Shown here: positions 12,801-24,943 of the stretch, piece after piece
How positions within the stretch are numbered: position 1 is the stretch's first letter
How the letters are laid out: every line of letters begins with the position of its first letter
Assembly: GCF_011075055.1 (NCBI RefSeq)
Contig: NC_058137.1
Location: 25,095,463 to 25,159,462, forward strand
Direction: 5' to 3'
Source: Mangifera indica
Taxonomy: Eukaryota; Streptophyta; Magnoliopsida; Sapindales; Anacardiaceae
DNA: 64,000 bases
Translations under genes and position numbers: made by a program
The notes under the pieces: model-generated
Told to the model about the DNA's origin: nothing
Databases searched by the model: none
Seen by the model: the letters and a program-made list of their open reading frames with translations, nothing else

Positions 12801-13200
12801 TTAATTTTTAATTTTTATAATTATTAACTAAAAAAATAAATCAAGACAATGTATTAGAACTTACAGTTTAATGTCGATTTCAAACCGAAGCTATAAATCG
12901 GAACCATCGATTTAATGTCGGCTCTAAACTGGTTATGAACTGTCTTATAATTGTTTTAATTCAAGATTTTTAGTTTTTTAAACCGTGAACCAACTGTCCA
13001 TAAAGCATGACTTAAGTCTCTACCAAAGAACAGATTTCTTTTGGCACCTTTCCTAAAACATCTGCAAAGGTCAACATCTTAAGGACCCATAACTTCAGTG
13101 GCAGCAGATTGGAAGGGACGGTTCCACCATCTTCGACTAGTTGTACAATGCTGGAAATTCTAGATCTCCAAAACAACAAAATAAATCATACAATTCTACA
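9845..13200 (+). pseudogene. Third RLP copy, decayed and split by a hAT transposon
   Basis: 9845-9963 reads LICKMRDIEILDLFNNSLSG, matching the LICNMSTIEVLDLSNNSLTG repeat of the intact genes. It breaks at 9963 and resumes at 13024 with a decayed match to the next LRRs (GSRLEGTVPPSS, LEILDLQNNKIN). Removing 9964-13015 and one 8-bp repeat restores alignment with the intact RLPs. Stops and frameshifts are present and no signal peptide or membrane segment is found. Confidence 0.8.
9964..13015 (+). mobile_element. Degenerate hAT transposon, about 3.05 kb
   Basis: Flanked by GACTCTAC (9956-9963) and GTCTCTAC (13016-13023), an 8-bp target duplication with one mismatch, as hAT elements make. Inside, on +, are broken transposase pieces: a BED-finger-like segment near 10850-10960 (YGAFKRHLELKHLEK), a catalytic-region segment at 11341-11679 (FDNTTANTTSI, FFHIRCVCYVLNLCVQD), and a dimerisation segment near 12390-12540 (ILAVPVSTVAVEQTFSQG). 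Many frameshifts and stops make it non-autonomous. Terminal inverted repeats are weak, so the exact ends rest on the target duplication. Confidence 0.85.
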
Positions 13201-13473
13201 GTGATTGAGAACTCTTTCCTATAGATATATTGATATAATTTTATTCTTTGATAAATTTATATTCCAATTTTTCCTGAATAATTGGTGTAGATATACGTAG
13301 TAATTTTTCTACTTGATGTGGAATAAAACTAGTGGCAATAGATTTAAAAGCAATCCCAGAAGGAATAGGCAAATGGTCTAAAAATAGTCCTTCACAATGA
13401 GTATCGTCGACATCAACATTACATTTTCCAAGTTGTTACAATCGTAACCTTTACAGAATTCAGTGGATTAAAG

Positions 13474-16400
13474 TCATGTAAAAATGTATACTTCATCATA
13501 TCCCTTCCTGCAGTCAAGACATCATAAAACAAATCCATCAAGACATTTAAAGGTAAATTTAGATGTGTTTCAGCATCATCATCAAAATATAAACCTTTTG
13601 ATTTAACAATTTTCTAACTTTTGTAATGTTTCTAATACAGTTTATTAGTTGGTGAGTGATTTTAATAAATTTTTTAATTTATTAAGAATATAAAACCCTT
13701 TTTTTCCTTTTTAAAACAGCACCAATTGCATTCACTTTCTTGTTCTATTATTCAAGTTCGTTTTCTAAAATAATATACCAAATGAGCCTAATATACTACT
13801 TGGGATTCAAGGACGGTTAGGCTTACCCAGCCTTTCCACAGTAGGTGGGACTGTAATTGTAAATAAGGTTGTCAAGCACTTTTCGAGCAGGTGGTCTGTT
13901 CATTGACTTCCTAGCCTCACTGCACCAAGACATACAGTCAGATTTCAGACTCAGTGCCTTTAATCATCATGGTTATGCACAAAGCAAAGTTCCAATCTAG
14001 TCTTATTTTTTGCAACCAAAGGCAGTAATCAACAAGAAACAATATTATCTATGACGAAACAAGCTCTTGCCAAAAACAAAAGAAATAAATGATGTTTAGG
14101 CTTTCCTCCATCTTTGGCAACAATTAAGTAGCCTTGCCCAGAAAATATAAAAAGAGATGCAAGAAATTGCCAATTGAATACTGTAACTTTTATTGCTTGA
14201 GCAGTGCGTATAAATTGAACTTTTAACAAGAACTAACCTTATAAAATAGTTTGCAACATGTTGAGTCACCTGAATGGCCTCCTCTGAGTGAGGAATTCCC
14301 GATAACCCCCACTCGAAAGCATTTTTCTGCAGAGCAATTGGTCAGTCTTTTCACCTTAATTAAAATCAGTTGCATTACCAAGAGAACTAGTTATAATCTA
14401 CTCAATATAGCAAGCAGAGGGGAAAAAAAAAATTAACAAAAACATAAGCCAAAAAATGCACATCAATACGGAATAAATTACAGATTAGTTAAGCTAGCTA
14501 TAAAGTAACATCATATCAGATAGTGAAGAGAGCATGAAGCCCAGTCTAAACAACACTTAAGTGATCATGCATTTTACCCTTCATAAAACCCAGACATAAG
14601 ATCTAATCTAGTTGCCTTGAATAATTTGACAGCTTTAATTTCTTGGAACAAACTCAAACAAGTTAGACCTTCAACACTATTGATACATCTCAGAATTTGA
14701 TTAGTGAATTTTTTTTTTTTTAATAGAGAAAAAAAGTAAAATGTAAAAAAGAATATTCCATACATTCAATAATCAATATAATGAACAATAAGTAATGGGG
14801 CACACAAGGAACAATGTGAAGCACATTGAGGTAAATACCTCTGGATGCCATTGGAAAGCAGTCACAGGATAGTTATATGCTTGTACTGTGGAGACATAGA
14901 CCTGAAATTATAAAAACCATATTTAGAATTCTACCGGAGATGATTCATATTGAGTAAATGCATGTCAGAATTATTTCCTGAGACCACATATTAATATAAA
15001 ACAATAAATTGATTATGAACCTTACCTTCTCATCTCCATCAGCACTTGTTGTCAAAATCTTAAAAAACCTAGATAGATCCAAGTTCGCTTGCATTCTCTC
15101 GGGTGAAATGCCATACTGTTGAAAGAGAACACAAAAATTTAGATTAACCTAAAAATAATTCATGCACCATGCAACAATAAACATGAGTAATACTATATAT
15201 CCTAATTTTTAGATCCTGAGTGATATAGCATTAAAAGATTAGTCTCATGTGTATGATCAAATAAAATGAAAAATTATATGGCAACAATTGACTCAATGCC
15301 ATCACTTGGAATGAGAACATCACTTGACAAATATTGAAGAGTCCATCTCTGAAAATCTAGGACCAGCATCTTAATAAATATATTGAATGAGAAGTACATA
15401 AAAATGAACTACTTTCAGAACTTTGAATTAAAAAAAACAACACAGAGCAAAATTCTCAAGTATGCCTGCCTAATCAAGCAAAGATTATTTACGGGAAACA
15501 TTGATATTATTTTCTACCCCAGGCTTAGCTTATTTGCTAATTATTTCAAGGGCCAGAATATCCTTTGACTGCTTTCCTGGTAATAACAAATTAAATGGGA
15601 TGATAACGAGGCAAAAGAGGTCAGTTTTCTACTTGAGTTCATGAAGCAGGTTTGTGATATTTCAGGTTAAAAAGAAAATAAAGATATCAGAATGGATTAA
15701 TATACTTCAAAAATCATTTTAGTTCTATATTTCAGAGCAAAATCATATAAAAATAAAAAGAAAAAAGCATCTCCACTTTCTTTTGAACAATGAAAATTTT
15801 ATTTTATGCATATCAAAAGGAGGGTACAGAACTTTATTTCTTCCCTCAAACTGCAGTTATTTTTTTTCTTTTTCATTAATTTTATCAAATATATAAATCT
15901 AAACCAAACAAGTGTCTGACCCTGGTGTCAGCAGTGTTAAATCCCAATACCTATAAACCCCAAAAACCTCCTTTCAATTAAGTGAATTTAGATAGAGAAA
16001 TGCACATGTTAAGCAATAGAAGAAGCACAGGTAACTCACATGGTGGTTTTGCATGACAAGACAATCTGTGCTCAACCTTTTAAGCAAATCTGGTGGAAAT
16101 CTGTAATAGCATAAGTACATAAGAATTCTTAAAAGTGTTAACGATAACTAGAGTACTAGAACCATCATATATTCACACAGTAAAGTCCTTTAAACATAAT
16201 CAAATTTTTTACCTTTGAAACACAGTTCCATCAATATTTGTGTTTCTCACGAACTCGAGAGTTGATGCCTGATCTGCTGCATTGAATGATTCAAGAATGT
16301 TTGTGTTCTGTTATCAAAGGAAAAAAAAACAGAAGCTGTATTAAAAAAAAATAAAAACTTCACGAATATATGGTAAGGAATCCTAAAATTAAAATCCTCT

Positions 16401-17824
16401 CAACCACACACACGAATGTTGTAGTCTGACAATTAAAAAATAAAATGAATGACCCCACCTCAAAAAAGAAAAAAAAAAATACCTTGCTGATGATCATTGT
16501 TAAAAGTTCAAAGCCTAAGCAAATAGCATATAATGGGAAATGATCTCCCGCATCATTCTTCTTTAAAATTTTCTGCCAGAAACAAAGGAGAAAAGCTTAT
16601 AATTAAAGAAAATATTTACAGTAAGAAACAACATTTTTAGATTATCAATATCTGCTATACCATACTAGCTTGGCCTATCTAAAATGTAGAAATGTAGACT
16701 TCAGTAAATCAGTTCACTTTTTCACATCATCAGTAAGCACTTTTAAATAATCAAATGCGTTTCCTATTTACTCCTTCTGGATCCTAATCAAGATAAGAAA
16801 GAGAAAAAACGGCATTTTTACAGGATAAAAAAGCAATTTTTTAAGAAACCGTGTTTTCTAGCACAGAAAAAGAGGCATCTAAAGTGTTTTTTTCCCGTAA
16901 AATGACTAAGTGATGCATACTCAAAAGTTAAGCAATTTTACAAAAGAAAGAAAAACTGTATTTTGCAAAAATCTATTATTACAATCTGTAGAATTACTTG
17001 AAACAATCGCATTTACTTTAAAAACATTTCAGACGCAAAAATTTATTTTTACAATCTGTAGAATATCTCAGGTCAAATTAGCCAGCCCTACTAAAAGGCG
17101 CAGCTTTGTTTCAAGAACACTTCTTCAAAATGTGATTTTTAAGGAAAAGTAAAATATAAAGCTTTTAAAGAAAAAATAAACAGTTAGTTAATGCGCTTTC
17201 GTGTGCCTTGTACCTTGAAAATTCTTTCAACAATCTCGTAGTAATAACCAGATTTGGCCCAACCTCCGGTATACAAGACGCCATTCACCAACTTCAGCTT
17301 CTGCAAAAAGCGACACAACAAAAATTTATGTTAATAACAACAGCAAAAACTAAATTAAATTAATCGATCACTAAATCATTCACCTGATATAGAATTTCTT
17401 CAGGTTCGTTATAAATTAAAGGAATCACACGAGCACCGGCCGATTCAACGAACTTTACATACGAAGCCGCAATATAGGACGCGTTCGACGCATTATTTAA
17501 CCTACCTGACGCGCCGTCACCAGGATGACTTAAAATCCCGATGACCGGCCGGTAATTAAGCTTAGCGTCGGGCCGGGGACAACGGGCAAGGGGGACAGTC
17601 AAAGTAGACACGGAGTCTTCAGTTCGTTGTTGTCGTTGACTAGGAAGAAGAATAGTTGACTCAGCTTTAGCAGGAGAGAGCTCTTTAGAAAGAGAGATGA
17701 GAATGGGGATCCAGAGGTAGTTCCACATATCGGAGGAAGTGGAGGGCGAAACGGTATCGTTTTGGGAGGAGGAAGGAGCGCAGGAAGCGTTAGAGGCTGA
17801 ATTAGCAAGGAAAGAGGAAGGCAT
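13474..17824 (-). CDS. GGH: Gamma-glutamyl hydrolase (folylpolyglutamate hydrolase)
   Basis: Ten exons: 17824-17384, 17300-17214, 16572-16483, 16307-16213, 16100-16040, 15115-15026, 14901-14839, 14326-14238, 13919-13827, 13507-13474. All have GT-AG borders and correct phase. The enzyme removes gamma-linked glutamates from polyglutamylated folates, in plants in the vacuole, and so controls folate retention. It is a class I glutamine-amidotransferase-like peptidase: RPVIGILSHPGDG start, nucleophile Cys in YAICLGFELLTM (exon 3) and His in FQWHPEKNAFEW (exons 7-8). It ends GKGYDEVYIFT. From the first Met it is 380 aa; the Met at codon 33 (17728) begins MWNYLWIPILISL, a good signal peptide, and gives 348 aa, so I prefer that start. 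It converges on the decayed RLP relic. No disabling change is seen. Confidence 0.95.
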
Positions 17825-18014
17825 GTTGGGAAAACGAAAGGAGTAAATGAAGCGAAAGGGAAAGAGAAGGGAAAAGAAAGAAAGTTGACATTGAGGAGGA
17901 ATTTATGGAAGGAGAGCGGTGGAGGGGAATGGGGAGAAAAGAGCGTAGAAAATTATGAGGAACAGTGACGACAAATTTTGCGAGGAAGAAAAGGGGGTTG
18001 CGTAACTGATACAT

Positions 18015-20100
18015 AGAAGAGAAGACGATTAATCACAATAATCATTAATTTTGGGAAGAAGAAGAGCATTAATTCCCACCTGAACTATGCTAAAAATGTA
18101 TTTGTCACCCTTAAAATTGAAAAATGACAAATGAACACCTGTCGTTAGTTTTTGTGGTGAACGTTGTTTACGAATTTACCCCTTAATTTTAATTTGAATA
18201 GAACATAGTGGACTAAAAACACGGTTAACTTAAAATTCAAAACTGATAGTGATTTACCCTTAATTTAAAACTACAGTTTTAATCTCACGTTAGCCACAAA
18301 TAATTTAATTTTCAAATTAAAAAACAGTGCATTAAATAAGACAAAAATTAATATAATTCTTAAAATTTTATATTAACTTTTTCAAATTTTTCTACTTTTC
18401 GATTGACTTTGATATATTTTATTTTTATTTAATATTAATTTTTTTAATTTTATTTTTACGTACATGGCTTGATATATAATACAAAATATCAATATGGGCC
18501 CAGATAACCGTTCACTGGTTGATGGTTTATATTTTATTATTAAATATTTAATAATATATCATAATAATTATTATTATTATACCCTTTATCAGTCAAAGTT
18601 GATAAAATAACAAAAAGTTAGATGAATGATGTTAATTTGTCATTCTCCAAATTTTAAGATAATAAATTATTATTTTGACGTAATCAAGTGTTCGTGTTAT
18701 GAATACAAATAATAAAAAAAATTTGTTAATATAAGGGGAAAATGAAGTCTGAATAAATTATTTAAGATTGATGATATGTTGTTATTGTGACGATATAATA
18801 AGGGCTTTTAAGCGGGAAGGGGGGTTATCAAAAGTTGCTTCAGCCGTCCATGTTTATGGTCTACATTAAACTAATGTTTGTGGACTTAAGTCACCACCCA
18901 CACAGCCTCATTAATTATACTTTATTGTCCTGTGGACCATTGGGATTCTTTCAGTTACGTATCATTCAAGAGGATGACGACATAATAAGGGACCCATTCT
19001 CACCTAAATGTTTCTTCAGGACACAGATTTCATATTGCGAGGAACCCTGGCTGTCACCATTTCCCTGCCTGCTTATTTTTCTGCCGTCAGAAGGGTGGTC
19101 TGATTCTGCTAACATGGGTCATTTCACATCATCAAGAACTGGCTGACCCATCTCCCTTTGGTTTTTATATTCATTTCGTATGAAGGCATGTTACCCGTCC
19201 CTTCGTTAGTTTGGAGGTCGCGTAGGGAATGGAGAATAGTTTGATTTTTAATATAAGATAATATAAATTTCAATTCAGTATAATAATATTTAAATGTTCA
19301 AATTTTAATTTATCTAATTTAATAATTATTAAATTAATTATTAAATTTAAAATTTTACTTATTTAATATGATTAATTTGAGTATGAAAAACTAATTTGAT
19401 TCAAAAAAAATAAGATTCTACATTTCTTTTCTTGGTCAAATTAGGGATTATGACTTTCAAGACTCAAAATTTGGATACGAAATTTTACTTATTTAATATT
19501 ATTGATCCTCTCTCCAAGGAAAGATCCAGCTTAAATCAGATTTTCTGGATTAGAAAAATGAGAAAAGTGACGGGAGCAAGAAGACAAAGAAAGATCATTT
19601 TCAACGTTCAATGTTTGAAAGTTGTGGTTGAATCAATATGTAGGAAAGTTCATCAAATCATGGGGCCAGTATAACAGCCCAATTGCAGAATTTTCTGGAC
19701 TGCTGGGCTACCCCTTCAAATTGATTGCCAGGTAAAAGAAATCGGCCGAATTACTTGAAAGAGGAGATTTTGGTGCAATATTGAAACATAGAGCATGGGC
19801 ACCGAATGTCAAAGAAAACAACTTTTTTGACAGAATTTTCTATTAATTAGTTACCAACAACCGTTAATCGTCATAAACTTCATAATATGACTCTGGGGAA
19901 ACGATTGCTGATCAAGGTTAACTTGGCCTGAAAATTCAGAGGGCAAGGGCATGTGATGTGAGTAAGAAACTACCAAAAATTAGGCAGTTCATCTTCCTCA
20001 TGCCTTAATTGTCAAGTGTTTAAATAATAACAAGAGATTCTGTTTGCCTAACAGGAAAGTAAAAGAAGCCACAAGCTTAGATTACAAACTTGGCAAATAA
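18015..20100. other. Intergenic, no gene recognised
   Basis: AT-rich spacer. A segment at about 18073-18110 (TTCCCACCTGAACTATGC) resembles a diverged end of foldback family A, but no partner end is found. A 103-codon open frame at 18835-19146 has no recognisable motif and is probably chance. Confidence 0.5.
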
Positions 20101-20541
20101 TTCAAGGTGATCATCAATAACATTATCAACCGGCTGCATGGCAGACAAGTTCCTCAAGCAGAATTTAACAAGATAATATGAAGCTCATATGTCAAGAATG
20201 AAACTATGATTTTACAATCATAAAAAACTTCCAATAAATCTTTTGTTTGGCTAAACTATAACCCACCTTCACAAGGAGAATCAGGTTAGTGCATTGTGAC
20301 TATAACTATCAATAGGCTTATAAAGGAACGCCGCCCTTTCAGATAAAACTAGAATGTCCAACATCCATCCAAGCGGCAACTGGAACAAGCAGTTATACCA
20401 TCAGCCATAATATGAAAATAATAATATATATACCCTCCATTTTTAAAATCATTAGTCATACTAACATGTTTGTCAATAGTTGATAAGACATAACATGAAA
20501 GCGGGGCAATTGAAGAGTACATCGGCCACCAATTACCTGAA

Positions 20542-22938
20542 TTATGCAGATGTGGTGGAAGTAGCTTTATAAGTAGTTTCACTTAGATTGATAACCTCTT
20601 TCAACAATCTACTGACAGAATCCTTTACTTCTTCAGGCACTGCTAGCTGTGGCGGTACAGACTCCAGAGCATACAAAGTGATAACCCTCATCACAACAGC
20701 CAAATTCAAATTCCTTATTTGACTTTTCCATATGCTTTGGTTTACAAACCTGCATGACTCTTTTAACACACATTTGTGACACACCTGAAACAAGCACGAT
20801 GGACAATTCACTGAAATTCATAAACAAGTCATAATGCGATAAGCATGTTAAATGAGCATAAATGCAAAAGGCAAGGAACTCTCCCAGTATAGCTGTCCAG
20901 AGATAAATATGTTTTATGAATGTAAAAAAGATCAATGGCTATATTGGCTTACAGTGTCTTCTTGAATTTCAAAAAATCTGCGTATTTGTTTAGCAGAAAA
21001 GACAGTCTTCTTTGTCGTGGAAGGACAACCAAAGAGAGCTATCTTTTTCAAATCACTTCCCGACAACCATCTGTAATACCACAAAATAACATTATAAAGC
21101 AAGGAGTGCAAAAATAGGCACACATGACCCCCCAAAAAAAAAAAAAAAAAAAGCAATGGAATTAGAAATACTAAGTTGAATAGATATTTAAGAAGGCATA
21201 TTATAAATAAACGAACGGGAGCCAAGTTTTATTATGGCCTGAATTAGATAAGATGATTGCACAATCTAATTTCATCTCACACAGGTCTTGTAGCAAACAT
21301 ACAGCAGTAACTAATGTTGTAACCATGCAAAATTGGTAAATGAGCATCACATCATGAATCACACTGCTTTACAGATAAATACATGCTGCAGAATGCTATT
21401 ACCATAATTTATGTGAAATGACATTATTTTAACACTTTCCCATTACTTGAATTTAACACCATGACATGTCCATAAATTAAACTGGTGAAAATTGTTAAAC
21501 TTAGCACCATCTGCATGCTTCATGTTCAATAAAGGCACCAATTACTACACTTCCCCACTAACGCAAAACACACCAAATATTTATAAAAATATCTTTAAAA
21601 AATCCTCAGACAAGAAAATTTCAAATAGAACTAGTTCACTTCCCATCCCTCATTGCTATTTATAACACTGAAAAGGTTATCTCAATGCCAATGTAAATTC
21701 ACAAACTTGAGCTGACCTTCCTTCATCAGTTTAAATATCAGAATAATATCTTCGAAAATAGACATAACTAATGTTTGGTTGTTCAAAAAGTAAGAGAAAG
21801 TTCTACTACAATTTCAATAAAGGGAATATATAAGCATATAGGCAAATCTCCTTTGAACTAAGATGAATTTGATGAACCGACTTTATTAAATTATCCATTT
21901 CAGTAAACCAAGACCATAATGTTAAAATTTCAATGCCTTCTCTCCTACTCTACATTTTCTCAAACACCGAATTGCCTAAAAATCTTGGCCATCCAATTAA
22001 CAAACACAATTAGACCATTTTCCCTTTCATATCAGTCTATAAACAAATAATGCCACACTATATTTATAATCAATAAAACTTTGAGTTGAGTATTAATTTG
22101 TACATTAATAAGGGTGAGTCAATACGTGATCAAGTACACAAATTAATACTTATTGTTAGTGCACGTAGTTTTACTCATAAGGGTAACTCTAAATGCCACA
22201 CCTCGTTTATAATAATCATACAAGCTTAAAGTTACATTATACATATCTTATTACAAGTTTTAATTTTTTTCTGCAATCAATACCTTATCAAATATTCCAA
22301 AAAAAAAGTAGACAAATACGCCAGAAAATATGAACTTACTTTGCAATTTCTTGATGATCCTTGCCAAACTTCTCAGCTGCATATTTAATAAAATTCCGGC
22401 CATAACTATCATCAAAACAGCCAAAATCCAACCTCTTTTGATTAGGAGGCACGAAATTAGCTTTACTAAAATACCCTTCTTTGTACAAACGATCCACAAA
22501 CATCACCATATCCGGTGAGAGCTCCTTCAAAACACCACCCTCATCTTTAATCCTTCCTCGCTCGTTCTTTCCTTCAAGACTCACCTTCTTACCATTAACA
22601 AACAACGAGTACAAACTCAAACCCTTCACATTCTTCGTTTCTTCTTTCTTTTCAAAATTGAATCCCACTTCGTCTTGATTCTTGGCTTTCAAGTCTTTCA
22701 CCTCTCGCTCTAATTCCTTCAATCCATTTTGGAACTCATTGTTGGTATCATTTTCGCTGTCGCTGTCTGCTTTATCCCGTAACCCCATGGCTTCCTCGAA
22801 AAGAACAGACAGAGGCTTCTTGTTGGAAGTTTGATTTTGTGATGGCGTTGATGTTAGGGTTTTGAGAAGTACTAAAAGAAGTGAGAAATGTTTATTGCGG
22901 GGAATTTGAAGAGGGTTTTGGGTTTTGAAGACTAACAT
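20542..22938 (-). CDS. Conserved plant protein of unknown function, probable organelle targeting
   Basis: Three exons, 22938-22340, 21070-20953 and 20784-20542, in phase with GT-AG borders, giving 319 aa. The N-terminus is basic and poor in acidic residues (MLVFKTQNPLQIPRNKHFSLLLVLLKTL), like a mitochondrial or plastid transit peptide. An acidic, coiled-coil-like stretch follows (GLKELEREVKDLKAKNQ). The second half has LSPDMVMFVDRLYKEGYF, FGCPST, then VCHKCVLKESCRF, a cysteine set that could bind metal, and LNLAVVMRVITLYALE. I do not recognise a named family; the clean multi-exon structure and composition support a real gene. About 2 kb of shared upstream DNA separates it from SEC61 alpha, which runs the other way. 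Confidence 0.85.
21075..22335. other. First intron of the unknown gene at 20542-22938
   Basis: An AT-rich intron of about 1.27 kb with no nested gene or transposon that I can recognise. Confidence 0.7.
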
Positions 22939-23104
22939 GGCTGAAACGAGGGTTTGGCGGGGTTTTAGACGAGTAATGAAGTGAACTGAAGCTACTCGCA
23001 GTTGCAGAAAGGGTTTTTGGGAGGAAAAAATGTTGGGTCAAAACGACGCCGAAGTAACATTGGGCCAGGCCTGGATTTTTTAAATTTTAACATCATGATA
23101 CCCC

Positions 23105-23122
23105 TTCATACCCTAACCCTAA
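23105..23122. promoter_or_regulatory. Telo-box-like CCCTAACCCTAA in a divergent promoter region
   Basis: The sequence ACCCTAACCCTAATT lies about 170 bases upstream of the unknown gene at 22938. Telo-boxes (AAACCCTAA) are common in plant promoters of growth and translation genes. A role here is inferred only from position. Confidence 0.4.
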
Positions 23123-23219
23123 TTATTTTCTCCTCACATTCAAACTCTGAACAAACTCAAAGTGCCTCCGTTCATCAATCAGAAGAATTTGAAGTGCATT
23201 TGGTGAAAGATTAGAGAAA

Positions 23220-23790
23220 AAGTGACATTCTCGATTTAATAATATAAGATTTTTTTAATAATTTATCAAATAATAAAAAATTATGATAATTTTTATCATC
23301 ACTTGTGATGTAACAATAATATTGATGTAACCTTTATTTTTTTATAATTTTATTTTTATTTATTAAATTTTTAAAAAAATATATATCTTATTTTTAAATT
23401 AAATAACAATTTATAAGAAGAATATTTTAGAAAAATCCTTTGATAATAGGATAACAACTTTAAAAAAATTATTTAATTAATTAATTTTATAATTTAACAG
23501 CATAAAAATAATACTAATTTATTATTAACATGAAGAATATTTGAAAAAATATACAAAATAAATATTTTTATGTAAGATATGTTAAATTAATTAAATATAA
23601 TATTAATTTTAAAAGTATTTAAATAAAATGATAATATACAATTTATTTATTACTGCAAATTAAATTCATTTATTATTTATATATAATAAATTTATTAAAT
23701 ATAAAAATATTTATATCTAACTATATTTAAAGTAATTAATAATATTTTATATGATAATTATAAATTATCCAAACTAAAACACTCAAAAAT
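23220..23790. mobile_element. AT-rich element of the Tourist-like family
   Basis: It begins near GTGACATTCTCGATTTAATAAT and ends ...AAATTATCCAAACTAAAAC. The internal layout (TTTTTATTTATTAA, blocks of TATTTAA and AAATAAAATGAT) resembles the elements at 30170-30510, 38348-39402 and 44840-45306. No clear target duplication is seen, so the borders are approximate. Confidence 0.45.
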
Positions 23791-23888
23791 ATCAAGGCTG
23801 CCTGCTAACCCTCGAAAAGCCATGTCATGTTTCTTTTACGCGTGTCAACTTTTCATTGGAGGCACTGTCGCGTCCCCAAAGCCATCAC

Positions 23889-23894
23889 TATAAA
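23889..23894 (+). promoter_or_regulatory. TATA box, probable SEC61 alpha promoter
   Basis: CACTATAAAACT precedes a pyrimidine-rich stretch at about 23915-24010 that looks like a 5' UTR exon. The acceptor GATGCAG at 24907-24913 lies 30 bases before the ATG and suggests a roughly 0.9-kb intron in the 5' UTR, a common arrangement in highly expressed plant genes. Confidence 0.5.
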
Positions 23895-24943
23895 ACTAAA
23901 CGCAAGCGTGCTTTGCTTTGTTTCTTTCAGATCCTTCATTACGCTCTCCGGTCCCTCGATCTACAAATTCCTCCGGTTCGGCACCCTCTCAATTTCGATT
24001 TACAGTAATCCATCTTGTTCACGAATCTGTATTTTCGAATGAAAATTTACTGGGTTTTTAATTATTTTATCTGAATTTAGAGCTAAGTTAAATTGTAGTT
24101 GTTTCGTTTTCTGGATCTGAGATGAAATCGATGTTGAGATTTTGCAGATTTTTTCTCGACATCCAAACCGAGTGTTTTTGTATCATCTGATTGTATTATT
24201 GGTAGATCTTTTACATGTCTGTGTATAACGGTATATTGGACAGGGATAGTACTTTAATTTTTCATGATGTTATTCGGATACTAATAATTGATGAATAAAT
24301 GTCTGAAACTGATCTAGTTTGAGCGTACTAGAGATTATTTTTGGGATCCTGAGATGGGTGCATTTAAGATTCTTAGCTTGCATAATTTGGGGTTCATATG
24401 TTAGCCATTGGCATGAACTTGCTTTGCCTTTAATGCAAAGATTAGAAACGAAGACAAACATTTCATTGGAGGGTTGCTCTAAGACTCCTCTTTTTTATCC
24501 TGTTTGAATGGGAACGGATAAGATTTTAGCAACTGGGAAGGAATTTGAGGTCTTGAAGTTAGGAATAACTTGTATTTATGAACACATGTATGTATTCTTT
24601 AAATTTTGATATCCCTGAATGTGGTTTTTTAGATTTATGTAAAGGAAAGTAGTTTTCGTTTATAGTATTAAAATAATGATTATAGATTTCTGCTTTTGAA
24701 GTTAAGAATCATACAACATTATTCGGCATATGCCTTATGGATTTATCTTTATCAGAGATTTTAAATAATTCATTGAGCTTGTCATTGTTTCCAAGAAATG
24801 TTTGATTCAAGCATTATAATGGTAGTTTTCTTGTTAAGCATGAGAGTTGTAAGCAGGTAATGTTGGCTTAATGCATTAATTGATTTCTGTGCCCTTTTCA
24901 AATGGTGATGCAGGTAGTGCTGATTTAGTTTGAACCAAGTAAG

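Noticed and set aside
13200..13473. 46-codon minus frame below the GGH stop (IPSGIAFKSIATSFIPHQVE)
   Set aside because: It follows the GGH stop codon in the probable 3' UTR, has no start or motif and is too short to support.
18835..19146. 103-codon plus-strand frame
   Set aside because: No motif, no signal peptide, no splice continuity and no neighbour support.
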